Shown: piece by piece, positions 46,706 to 57,553 of the stretch | Numbering within the stretch: the first letter of the stretch is position 1 | How the letters are laid out: every line of letters begins with the position of its first letter | Origin: Scytalidium lignicola | Lineage: Eukaryota > Ascomycota > Leotiomycetes | DNA: 64,000 nt | Direction of reading: 5' to 3' | Assembly: GCA_002812745.2 (NCBI GenBank) | Contig: NCSJ02000026.1 | Span: 1-64,000 of the forward strand | Notes under the pieces: generated by a model | Database searches by the model: none | What the model was told of the DNA's origin: nothing | Seen by the model: only the letters and a program-made list of their open reading frames with translations | Position numbers and translations under genes: made by a program

Positions 46706-47145
46706 ACAAAAGAACAATACTTACTCTCGTACCCATTATTATAGTTGAACAACACCTCAAACTTGTTCGAATAATATCCTGAAGACAAGTTCTGGTATTA
46801 ATCTACTAATCTAGAAGCATTTATGGAAATGAACAGATGTGCATTTCTAGACAGGTGCATAGAATATTGTTTAGGCGGGATTCAACCCCTCTATTAGGTT
46901 GTATCGAAAAGTCGCATGCCGGAAAATAATTATACCGGAAGAGTACCGGTACGCCCGTGTTTCCGTAGCGACAACGCATAATTACTTGAGTCTGGTGGAC
47001 ATCACCTTTTTCGATGTTGGATGATATTGTTGCGATAGATAACCTACACTACACTACACAATCAAATAGCTCAGGATCTCAAATTCTAGATATGACCTAA
47101 TCGCAGAGTGCAGTAAAACCCTTTTCTTCAAATTATCGCAACATC
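46706..47145. promoter_or_regulatory. Divergent promoter region of TRP2 and the coiled-coil gene
   Basis: This is a 440-bp shared upstream region. No recognised transcription-factor array or repeat was seen. Confidence 0.4.
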
Positions 47146-48119
47146 ATGAGTCTACACTATCTCGGAATTGCCCATTTCCCCGTCTTGCACCAGCAGTTCT
47201 CTCCAACTACATCCAAGTTGTCAGTGGAAAACTCTCCAACTCGAACCCTGACGGACGATAACAAAGATGTTCTGATTGAAAGACTTAATGATCTAGTTTC
47301 GCGTGTTACAAGCAGTTCTCTCGATGATTCAGTTGTCACTGCTATCCATGGCGATGTAGACCATATAGAACGGCTACTGCAGGGGAAAGAAAAACAGTCG
47401 CAATCTCCATTGAGCGCAAGGAGTAGCATGGATAGAGGTTTGCGCAGCTCTACGGATGAAAATATATCGGAAAAGAAGTCTTTCTGGAGCCCGGCAACCC
47501 CGACTCGAAGCATCTCGATGCACTTACCTATACGAGAAAGCTTGAGCCCCTCTTCACAATATGCTACTCCAGATGTTAAACGCCATCTAGATCGAACGAA
47601 AGAGGTAGTCACCTCGACAGCAGCATTAGTTGCACAACTCACCACCACTGTGGCCGAACTCCAAGCAAGAAGGGAGGAATCGCAGGTATGCCCATCTCGG
47701 CCTCTTACACATTGTGCCAACTAACTTTAGTCGCCAGCATATACATGGATTACTTATTTTACGGGCACAAAAAGCAGCAGACCGAATATTATATCTGGAG
47801 AAGCGCCTGAGAGATCTGTAAGTTGGCATTACTGAGCTACAACTTGGACCGGTGTGTTTCTAATTAAAGTCATACACACAGGGAAGAGGATTTTGAAGCA
47901 AATCAATCAGAGTTGAAGTATCTTCGGATACAGATGCAAGCAATTGAGGTACAATGCTCTTTATACCTTGACCCTAACGAGGATGAAGACCTTAGTCAAA
48001 GCATCCAGAACTGGAAGCAGGATTGGGAGACTATTGATAAGCGTTGGAAGACTCGCAAGGAGACGGCCAGAGTACCCGCTAACTTGGATTATCCTAAGAT
48101 TATCATTGACGGGTCTTGA
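47146..48119 (+). CDS. Conserved-looking coiled-coil protein, family not recognised
   Basis: Three exons (47146-47685, 47738-47817, 47882-48119) give 285 residues. The first exon has a Ser/Thr-rich region with SP/TP sites (about 80-140), such as WSPATPTRSISM, that look like phosphorylation sites. Exons 2-3 encode an uninterrupted helical, charged heptad-like stretch (LILRAQKAADRILYLEKRL, then EEDFEANQSELKYLRIQM). The C-terminus is KIIIDGS. Splice choice at 47737 (CGCCAG) rather than 47730 is required for frame. I do not recognise the family; a scaffold or spindle/cytoskeletal adaptor would fit the architecture, but that is a guess. It is divergent from TRP2. Confidence 0.7.
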
Positions 48120-51100
48120 ACGAAGATATATCTATCTATACGTTATACACCAATACCCTTCATACATCTATGCACTCATCTGCAAGCTACTAGGCAGGCC
48201 AATGGTATTCAGTACACACCTGGTTGGCCATCTCGGGATCACTCGATTGCAATCAAGGCAGAACAAACGCATCGAAATCAAAGGCAAACATAACACTACT
48301 TGGCAGGACAACGATTGAGCTGCCATTGCGAATGTTAGTTTTCTTCGCAGCGTGAGTTCTGAGCAGCACAACCGATGGTGGAGAGATGGGGCAAGCTGAA
48401 CTAGACCTGATTGCCAATCCTCTTTGCCAACCAACAAAAGCCGGGGCGCTACTGGGGAACCTGCCTGGATTTTGTGCTTGTAGGGGATTGTCTTCTCCAT
48501 TCTTACTTTAATGATGAAGAGGGTATAGCACAGAAATCACAGGACATGTAGGATAGGATGGAGACAAGCTGGAGACGAGAGGTGTTGCACAAGAGGGAAG
48601 AAGGAAGGCTCGGGATGATGTGATGATGTGATGACTGACTGCACTGGATGAGGTATGAAGCATGAATGGTGAGGCTTCTGTATGGATTGTTGGTTCAAGG
48701 TGATAAAAGTGATAAAAGTGATGAATTATGAGGTCCTGAATCCGGTTTATGACGAGTTATGATGGCGTTGAGGGTTAATTCTTCGAATCCTTGAAGTCTG
48801 GAGTCAGTGCCGCTTCCCGATTTGGAAAGGCCAACACCATCCAGGTATTAACGAACAAACTGCCTACCAAAGTACACTTAACGGATGTAATATTAATGTT
48901 CCCTTTATCTGTCAATAGATTGAGTGCTGATATTTTGATTCTAATTATAATGCCGAAATATCCTTACACGTATTTAGGCGTTGGTCTTTTGGATCGATCA
49001 CACAACCAGACTCTACCGGTTTGCTACTCTCTAATTACGGCCGAACTCTGATAAAGATTCCATTGAGCATCTCGCATGTATCGTGCTGCTCTCAAAGAGG
49101 CGAAGGAGGTGGCGTGTTAAGAAGAGATTTGTTGTCCAGCTGGAGCGTGATTAGAAGACTGGCCGTCTTTTTTCTTCTCTCTCTTTTAAAATCCGCTCTT
49201 TTTTGGTCTCGTGGTCGTGTGATAAGTGGCAAGCATGGCTTGTCAACAATCTCGTTCCTCGGCACACATCATGGGGCTTTTTGCAACTGCAGCGTGTTAA
49301 CGTATCTGGCAGCAGCTGGTATCACTATCATCATGGCGGTATTTTCGGAATGCATGCAAAAAAAACAAAAAAAAANTTCTTTTGAACGGATCTTCGGACA
49401 TTGTTTCATTCGATAATATATTTTAGTCTTGATTGAGAGGAATGCTGTATAGGTATTGTATTGTGTTGTGCCTGCAATCATGAAGGAATGGACCCCACGA
49501 TAATTGGGTTGCAGCACAGTAAACTAATCCCTGGAGCGAGTCGCTTGCTCCATAAACCTTACCTACTCTGCTACGAGCTACTCAAACCTCATGCCAGCCC
49601 AACCAAACAGTGGGATTAGCATTCGCATCGCACTGCAATCTCACACAAGCGCGGTAGGTCCCAACAGGAAAAGGGCCGGTTGTCCGGATTGGATTTTTAA
49701 CTTTGCTGCAGCGCCAGTAATCAGCTATCACGTTCCTACTGTAGAGAGATGGAGTGAGATTGTATTACTCGAATATCGGAGATCACAGCTAAGCAGGCAG
49801 GGCAAGGCAAGGCAAGGCACACTCCACCCTCGAGAAGAGGCAGAGGGGTGCATCAACGAGCATCAAAGGCACGCTTAGGGTAGGACTGGTCGCCGTTCTG
49901 CTACGTAGCAGCAGGAGAAGCCCTTGGGGTCGAGAGAGGGGAAAGCTATGCCGCTTCAGTGAAGGTCTCGTCGTCTCACCGACTTTACTACAAGTGCGCA
50001 AGTACGCCAGTTGTGCGGGCATTTCTAGCGGTTGAAGATTTGTTAAGCTGTGGGTGCCGCAGGTACTTGTACAACTCATGCGCCCGTCATTCCCCCTCAT
50101 TCAAATACCTGCGGTTCTGTTCTCACTGCTCACTACTCACTGTTCCTCTCTCCTCTTTCTGACTCTCGTGGTTGCCATTCTGCATCGTTCCTGCCGCGAA
50201 ATTTCTTGGGGAACTTTCCGCCCTCCCCCCCAAATCCTTTCTGTCTCTTCCGCACGACAATCCCAACTTCTCAGCAACCCAGCTGTGGATTTTCTTCTTC
50301 GGCTTGCCGGGCCACGGGAGCGACATCGTAGTGGAGCGTGGAGCAGGAGGGTTTTTCTATTTCACCGAAGTATTGCAGAGCGACGCCGAGCTGCAGGGTG
50401 CTTTGTTGCGCCTGTTTTGGGAGAGGTGTGTGCTCGAAGTTACGGTCGAGTGACCTTGGTCGAGGTGCAACTCGCGCCTCAGTTCGAAGTACAGTAGAGG
50501 TACCGGGCCGTTTGCACATACACAAGCTCTTCTTTGGAGTTGGAGCTGGAGCTGCCAGGTTGTCAGGCTTCTAACATTAAATTATTCCAGGTTGGATTGA
50601 GCTGCACTGTCTTGCGGTACACGTGTACCTTGCCCTTTTCGCCTTGCGACCAACGACTTACACACAAGTACTGTCCTGTCCGGAGTACGACCTGCGAACC
50701 TGGAACCATCCAACCTGCAGATTATTATTTCGAGATCCCTCCGAAGAACCTGGATTTCGGGCCTTGTGGTACCCAATCGAGCTTCCCCCCAGCCCAGCGC
50801 GCGCCCCGGCCTGACGACATTGGCGTGGTCCATCAGCGGCTCCTACCATCAACGCTCTCCACCTGCGCTGCTGCTGCGCGATGATCGCATGTACCCATCC
50901 ATCACCCCTCTCTCTCTCAGCTCTCTCCAGCTAATAAGCATCCCTTGGGCGTTTCCATCAGCAGTAGGGTCCCGTAGGGTAATAATTTAATACAATCAAT
51001 CAAGCAATCAATCGGAGCTGGTGCTTAGTTAGGTCACCAGTAAAAACTTAGTGGTACGACGGTACGACGACCGCAGCCAGGCGTGGCGCTCGGACGGATT

Positions 51101-51203
51101 TGGCACCCAAAGGCACAAGCAGCAATTCGGCCTTTTGCCCCGCCAAGTTGTGGCTGGAATCTCTCTCTCCCACCACCCCCAGACCACCAACCAACTCCAA
51201 GCA
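48120..51203. other. 3.1-kb gene-free region upstream of the hexokinase-like gene
   Basis: No family-supported frame exists here; the many short frames overlap and contradict each other. It holds short tandem repeats (GTGATAAAA at about 48709-48730, GGCAA three to four times near 49800), an A run with 'n' near 49375, and pyrimidine-rich tracts from 50100 to 50250. A long regulatory region, a long 5' UTR with introns, or an unrecognised RNA are the candidates; none can be decided by eye. Confidence 0.45.
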
Positions 51204-53508
51204 ATGAAGTCCAAGAGTAGAAGAAGGGCCTCGCTACCCTCGAACCACCCCAGATCTCTTTCTTCTTCCTCTTCCTCCTCTTCCTTTTCATCATCATCAC
51301 CGTCATATCCTCCTTCAACTTCTTCTTCTTCTTCTAATCCCTCTGCCTCCTCTTCCTCTTCCTCTACACTCGCCTCCAACCCCGCCGCACCAATTGACGA
51401 GGCCAACCTCTACAAACGCGGCTTCCGAGTCTCGAAGCGGAACCCAATCAGTCTTCTCCATATCGTCTCCTTCGCCTTCCTGGCCGTCGTCCTTGTAAGT
51501 TCTGCTGCTTGCAACTGTTAAGCTGTGATCAATGATACTTATATGTGTTTCCTTTTTATAGCTCATCCAATTCTTCTTTACCGAGAATCACATTTCCTAC
51601 TCCTACTCAAGGCATCACCTTCCCTACTCGACGACGTCATATTCACCACCGGCGAGAGCTAACGACCAGCTCACGTGCGAATCTCCTCCTCCATTTCCAA
51701 CCGAAGCACCGGTTTCGAGGCCGCAGAAGATGGCTCTTCTCGCAGAATCGAAGCGCATTGCCGCCGAGTTCGAGTACTCGGACGATGAAGTGCAGAAAGG
51801 AGTAGCCGAGTTCATGCGAGAGATGAGTATGTAGCTGAACCCTGCCTAGCCTAGCATAGCATAGCATGGCTGAGACCCCCAAGCCAGCGACCAAATTTGC
51901 TAATAAATCATGCCACTAGACGAGGGATTACAGGTGAACGATACGACATTGAGCCAGATTCCGACATATGTGACTGGCGTACCCGATGGTACCGAAAAGG
52001 TGAGCCATTGAAGATTCNTACCCGGCGGCGGCGGCGGCGGTGAGTTGTGCATGCATGCTAACAGCCACCACAAGGGATTGTATCTGGCCGTCGACCTGGG
52101 TGGCACAAATTTCCGGGTGTGTTCCATTGAGCTGAACGGAGACACTACCTTCAGCCTCACCCAATCCAAGGTGCCCATCCCCCGGTCGCTCATGCAGGCG
52201 AAACACGCAAAGGATCTCTTTGCCTTCCTTGCCAAACAGATTGAATTGTTTTTGAAGACACATCACGGAGCTCACTTTGAGGCTCATGTTAGACGGCGGC
52301 AGACATTCGGCACCCCCGAGGGTTTTAGAGATGAGCATGCTTTCAGACTCGGCTTTACATTTAGTTTCCCGGTGCATCAGGTGGGGATCAATCGAGGAAC
52401 GTTGATTAGATGGACGAAAGGCTTTGATATTCCAGATGCGATTGGCCAGGATGTCTGTGCATTGCTGCAAAAGGAGATAGATATTTTGAGACTTCCAGTG
52501 AGAGTGGCTGCTTTGGTGAATGACACCGTCGGTACACTGATGGCGCGAGCGTATACGTCTCCAGGCAAGACCAAGACCCTCTTGGGGGCAATTTTCGGGA
52601 CTGGCACAAACGGTGCGTACGTGGAGAAGCTCAAGGCAATTACAAAGCCTTTGGAAGGAGAGTACAATAAAACCGCCACGGAGATGGTGGTAAATACCGA
52701 ATGGGGTTCGTTCGACAATGGGCTCAAGGTTTTACCAAATACCATCTACGATCAAATCCTGGATAAGGATAGTGTCAATCCAGGCATCCAAATGTTCGAG
52801 AAGCGTATCTCGGGCATGTTCTTGGGGGAAATCCTCCGAATAGTCCTTCTCTCGATGGTCCAGGACCCCAACGTTCCTCTCTTTACCGACACAAACTCCT
52901 CCCAGAATGACCTCCGTTCGACCACCACGATCGCGGAGAATTCCCCCTTATATCAACAATGGGCAGTGGACAGCAGTATCCTCTCTATTGCCGAGGGAGA
53001 TCATACTGTTGGTCTTCGAGCTTTACGATTGGAAATCGGGAAATCCCTTGGGGTCTCCGCTCCATCTATTGAAGATGCTCAGGCAGTGAAAGATATTGCA
53101 CACGCTATTGCTAAGCGTGCGGCTAGACTTGCGGGTGTTGCAATTGCAGGTGTCGTGCTTCATACCGGTAGTCTAAAGCCTTTAGCGTCTAACGGAGGGG
53201 TCACATCTGAGATTCACGAAGATGACATGGTGGATATTGGTGTTGATGGTAGCTTGGTGGAATTTTACCCTAACTTTGAAGACTATATACGTGATGCCAT
53301 ACGTGTTACTGATGGAATTGGTGAGATTGGTGAGAAGAGAATCCGAATTGGCATTGCCAAAGATGGTTCTGGTGTCGGTGCAGCGCTGATTGCGCTTGTG
53401 GCCGCCAAGATGGAGAGCGGTAATGATTATCTAGGGGATGTGAGAATGAAGCTGCATAACATTGCGGAGGAACTTAAGGCTCAAGGAAAGGAGGAGGAAA
53501 GTGATTAG
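51204..53508 (+). CDS. Membrane-anchored divergent hexokinase (HxkC/XprF-like)
   Basis: Four exons (51204-51494, 51562-51826, 51920-51999, 52075-53508) give 689 residues. Residues 1-75 are basic then very Ser-rich. A transmembrane segment spans the first splice (about 81-103, ISLLHIVSFAFLAVVL then LIQFFF). The hexokinase core starts at about 213 with LAVDLGGTNFRV. In the sugar-binding loop the usual FPxSQ is FPVHQ (His about 313) and the following NKINEG is VGINRG. The NDT Asp (about 362) and the NxEWG Glu are kept, but FDNE is FDNG. Aspergillus HxkC/XprF is a non-catalytic regulatory hexokinase tethered to mitochondria, and this gene fits that type; orthology is inference. Intron 3 holds a GGC repeat and one 'n' (52018). 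Confidence 0.88.
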
Positions 53509-53931
53509 GTTTGGATAGGGGAAGGGTATATATAAAGTCTACGGCAAAGGTATAGGTTTTTGGGGAAAGGCACTGGTGTCATGGACGACCTTGATGACGG
53601 TTTTATGTAACGTTTAGTTATAAAATATGGCTTGTATAAGTATATACGCATATAGGCTACGAATATTCATGATACTTGAATGCATGCTCGAAGATGCATA
53701 GATCATTCTGAAACGAATTAACTTTAGATACTGCACCCTGACGACTTGTGCTTTCTTTAACCATAACCTTCTAGTCTTATTGCATTAGAGTTCAACCAAA
53801 TTAACACCATATCCTAACCATGGAATATAAACGCCATCGAAAATGCCAATTGAAACCAACAGCGCAAACTCATCCGAATATCTCCCTACCCCAAAAGCAA
53901 ACCAATTCTCAAACAAACTTAATCCTTCCTC
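53509..53931. other. Intergenic region between convergent hexokinase and cyclophilin genes
   Basis: This 423-bp 3'-3' space shows no gene or repeat. Confidence 0.5.
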
Positions 53932-54569
53932 CTACACCTCCTCCCCCTCAACAACATAAGCCTTCAAAATCCTAACCTCCTCAACCGGCCGATCCTCTGC
54001 TCCAGTCTTAACCAACCCCATCCTCTTCACGGTCCCCAACCCACTCTTCACCCTCCCGAAAATCGCATGCTTGCCATCCAACCACGGCGTCGGCGCCAGC
54101 GTGATGAAGAACTGGCTCCCGTTCGTGTTCGGCCCGCTGTTGGCCATGCTGAGGATGCCCGCGCCCGTGTGCTTCAGCGCCGGGTGGATCTCGTCGTCGA
54201 ATTTGGCGCCGTAGATCGAGGTGCCGCCGCGGCCGGTGCCGGTGGGGTCGCCGGTTTGGAGCATGAAGTTGGGGATTATGCGGTGGAAGAGGAGGTTGTT
54301 GTAGTAGCCGCGGCGGGTGAGGGTTTCGAAGTTTTTGCAGGTCTGGGGGGGTTTGGTTTGGTTAGGTTTTTTTTTTTTTGGAAAAGGAAATTTGAAGGAG
54401 GAGGAGAAGGGGAGGAAGGGTGTGGGGGGTTTTACCTTTGGGGCATGGTCGGTGTAGAGTTCTACTATTATTTTGCCCTACGGATGGTGTTAGTTTGTGT
54501 TGTTTAGTTAGTGAAGGGAGGTGTTGGGTGTGGAACCATTGTGGTTTCTAATGCTATATTGGTCGTCAT
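53932..54569 (-). CDS. Cyclophilin-type peptidyl-prolyl isomerase, PPIL1-like
   Basis: Three exons (54569-54537, 54477-54436, 54342-53932) give 161 residues, a minimal single-domain cyclophilin. The small exons supply [11 protein letters not shown] and [14 protein letters not shown], the strand that opens the barrel. Active-site residues are present: Arg about 46 in [19 protein letters not shown], Phe in NGSQFFITL, Trp about 112 and His about 117 in [15 protein letters not shown]. The [18 protein letters not shown] loop is that of spliceosome-associated PPIL1 cyclophilins, suggesting a nuclear role in splicing; this is inference from subfamily. The gene is distinctly GC-rich at third positions, which makes long spurious antisense frames. 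The first intron has donor GTTCCA, which is unusual. Confidence 0.93.
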
Positions 54570-55323
54570 GGTGAAGGAGGCTGTGTGTGCTGAGGCTTTG
54601 TGAAGATGGGTATAAGGATGTTTGCAGACTTCAAACGTGCTTGTCTTGGTCTATTCAGCAGCAGGATTGCTATTCTCTTGTTGGACAATGTTGTATTAGA
54701 GTTTGTGTGGGATTGTGTGGGTGTTGGAGAGGAAAATTTAAGCTTGTTTGGAGAGGCTACGAAGTTTGGTTCCTGGCAAGGCTGAGCGGTTGTGCGGCCG
54801 CATGCATCATTTCTTCGCCTCGTCAGAGCATCCCTGCTCTTGACAGCTTCCACTTTCATCATCATCATCTTGACCATCATTATCACTCCTCGGATTAATT
54901 CAAAGCCTTGTTTTATAAAACAAGCTATAGAAAAGGAAATATGTCCTCCGTTGATGTATTATTTTGAGAGATCTTACAGAAACTGATGCGAAGAGATCCT
55001 CTTTTGTATCACAGAAAGACTGCCGTCATAGGAAACCATCATAACCACTCCGTTAAAAAGGAGCTCTGAGTCAAGAGAAAGTCGGGATTCTTCTATTTTG
55101 CTCTACGATCTACGTGGTTTTACTTTTACTCTTTTCTGTTTTCTTTCCTTAGAATTCTTTTTGGCAATTTCAGGTTTTTGGGAAGGCTTTCCTTTGTTTG
55201 CCTTCGGGATATATTTTGGCCAGAACCACGTCATCTTCACCATTTTGTCCTACCCATAACACATGGTATTGAGTTAAGCCAGATTGAGGGAACTAATCTG
55301 AAATTATATTATTCCGTCATTAT
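54570..55323. other. Divergent intergenic region between cyclophilin and signal peptide peptidase
   Basis: A 754-bp promoter space with no supported gene; short overlapping frames at 54566-54986 are not convincing. Confidence 0.5.
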
Positions 55324-57058
55324 ATGCCGGATATGAGTACCTTCTTTGATCAGTTACAGGGGAATAGCACGCTTCGAAGCTCCCTCGAACAATGGAGCTA
55401 CAAGATTTATGAAGAACGAGATATGCTACAAATGTATGCACATCTGATTCTTTCAGCTTTCTTCCCAATATACATCGGTGCGCATGCATCTCTGCATCGT
55501 CCTCCTTCTGCAGCGAAGCCTGAGAGGCCTCCTGGTGTCCCGGACGATGACGATGATGAGATCGAGGTAGAGCCAGTCGTCGAGGGACTGAGACCGTCCG
55601 ACGCAATTATGTTTCCTATCTTGGCCGGTACTGTGCTAGGTGTTCTCTACCTAATCATCAAATGGTTGAAGGATCCAGCTCTTCTCAACAAAGTCCTAGG
55701 ATGGTATTTCTCGGCTCTTGGTGTTTTTGGAGTTGGCAAACTGGTTGCAGACATGATAGGTGTCGGCATTACCTTTGTCTTCCCTTCAGTATGGTCGTCT
55801 GGAAATGAGGTGTATTACGTAGACCCTCTTCTCTCACAACAATTCACGCATGTTCCGAGGAATGGCCAGACCCAGTTGCATCGAAGGTTTATTGAGAATA
55901 AGCCTACGCCTTTACCGGGACCCCTATCGAATGTTAAATTCTCAAGGACTAATACCCAGAGGCTCTGGTCCATAAGGGCGTTGCTAAAGAATCACTGGAT
56001 CTTCCAAGGATACGTCCATGGACTATTTAAAACAAAAAACAAGGTGAAGATGAATGATGTACTTGGATTCATCATCGGTCTTATTGCTATGGTTATATAC
56101 AACACTGGTGGGAAGTATTGGTGGCTCACAAACCTCATGGGCTTTGGTTTTGCATATGGCTCTCTTCAACTTCTCTCCCCAACGACCTTTGGGACTGGTT
56201 CACTTCTTCTTATTGGCCTGTTCATTTACGATATCACGATGGTATTCTATACGTGGGTGTTTATCTCCTGTCCTAACTGAATGAAAAGCTAATATTTATA
56301 GACCACTCATGGTCACAGTTGCCACATCTCTTGACGTCCCCATCAAACTTGTTTTCCCTGGTCCCAAACGCGGGAGTATGCTTGGTCTTGGAGACGTTGT
56401 ATTACCTGGCATCATGATGGCCCTAGCTCTTCGATTCGATCTTTATCTTCACTACGTCCGGAAACAATCCGTTGAACTACAAAAAACCTCTTTATCTACT
56501 ACAGAAAGTGCTGTTGCTCCATCCTCTGGTCAGAAAATAGTCAAACCCACCTATATCGAAGCAACCGGAAACTGGGGTGAACGCTTCTGGACCGGACACA
56601 CAAAATTAGCTGACAAACCACGCGCTGCTCTAGGAGGACATTTCTCTAAAACCTACTTCAATGCCTCATTAATAGGCTACTTCATAGGTATCGTCGTCAC
56701 ACTCGTGGTACTGAACGTCTACAAGCATGCCCAGCCTGCATTACTCTATCTCGTCCCTGCGGTGCTGATAGCCGTTTGGGGCACAGCATTTGTAAGGGGT
56801 GAGGTGGATTTGATGTGGAATTATACCGAAGACGGAAGTTTAGAGGATGAGTTACAGAGTAGTGATGCACAGAAGACAAACAATGTTGGAGCAGCAGGAT
56901 CCAACGTTGGGGCTGCAGAAGCGGGAGAGAAAGAAAAGGGTGAGGCTGAGAAGAATTTAAAGGATGAACATGCACACCATGTTTTCCTTTTCTCGCTCTC
57001 GTCGCCCAAGAGGGGCGGTATTGCGAGCAAGCCTAAGTTGTTTGATAAGACATCTTAA
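55324..57058 (+). CDS. Signal peptide peptidase, intramembrane aspartyl protease
   Basis: Two exons (55324-56252 and 56302-57058) give 561 residues. SPPs cleave signal-peptide remnants and other type II membrane helices in the ER membrane. The catalytic aspartates are in LFIYDITMVFYT (Asp about 303) and MLGLGDVVLPG (Asp about 341), and the QPALLYLVP motif holds the PAL signature (about 455-457). The splice joins FYT to PLMVTVATS inside the first catalytic helix region. There are about nine hydrophobic segments and an acidic loop (DDDDDEIEVEP) after the first. A C-terminal charged tail of about 80 residues is longer than in animal SPP. In Aspergillus the homologue SppA takes part in sterol-regulator processing; transfer of that role is inference. 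Confidence 0.94.
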
Positions 57059-57553
57059 GATTTCTGAGTGGAGAATGAAAAAAGTTATAGTAAGAGGGAA
57101 ATGTCTTTTTGATGGCAGAGTTTTAGACCTTATATATACTGTGATATAGGATGGATGGAATCATAAAATATAAACAGACAGCCTTTTAAGCTGCACGAGG
57201 GTGCATTGCGGAGAACGGGATCGGGAGTTTCATGGCATAAGATAGGGGAAAGTAGCAAACTGCAGCCTTTTTGCATTATCACACGATTCAAACATGCAGT
57301 GACGATGTCCCTTGGTTAGCTAAGAATGTTTCTGATCTTTCAAACAGTAAAATGGTATCTCATTTGAAACACAGGCGACAGACGAGTTATACTCCTGTAT
57401 CTAGACTGTTTTATAATTGCAATCATTTATAAACGCAACACTTCTTCACCGTTTCTTCTAACAGTGAATTCAATCGCACTAATTTAACTCCTTGTTGCCA
57501 CCCATCATCCGTTTACCTCTCTTCCACACCTCTTCTAACACCCTCGAAGCCAC
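57059..57553. other. Intergenic region between convergent SPP and choline kinase genes
   Basis: A 495-bp 3'-3' space without recognisable genes or repeats. Confidence 0.5.

Noticed and set aside
46650..46740. Upstream ATG followed by GTAAGT as an alternative first exon of TRP2
   Set aside because: With the only nearby acceptor (46659, CTTACAG) the join is out of frame with the enzyme, so the first in-frame ATG at 46705 was used.
47157..47720. 187-codon antisense frame
   Set aside because: It lies opposite the first exon of the coiled-coil gene, whose three-exon model continues in frame. The antisense product is Ser/Cys-rich with no motif.
54067..54507. 146-codon plus-strand frame rich in Ala, Val and Gly
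   Set aside because: It is a composition artefact opposite the GC-rich cyclophilin gene, and it would run through that gene's introns.
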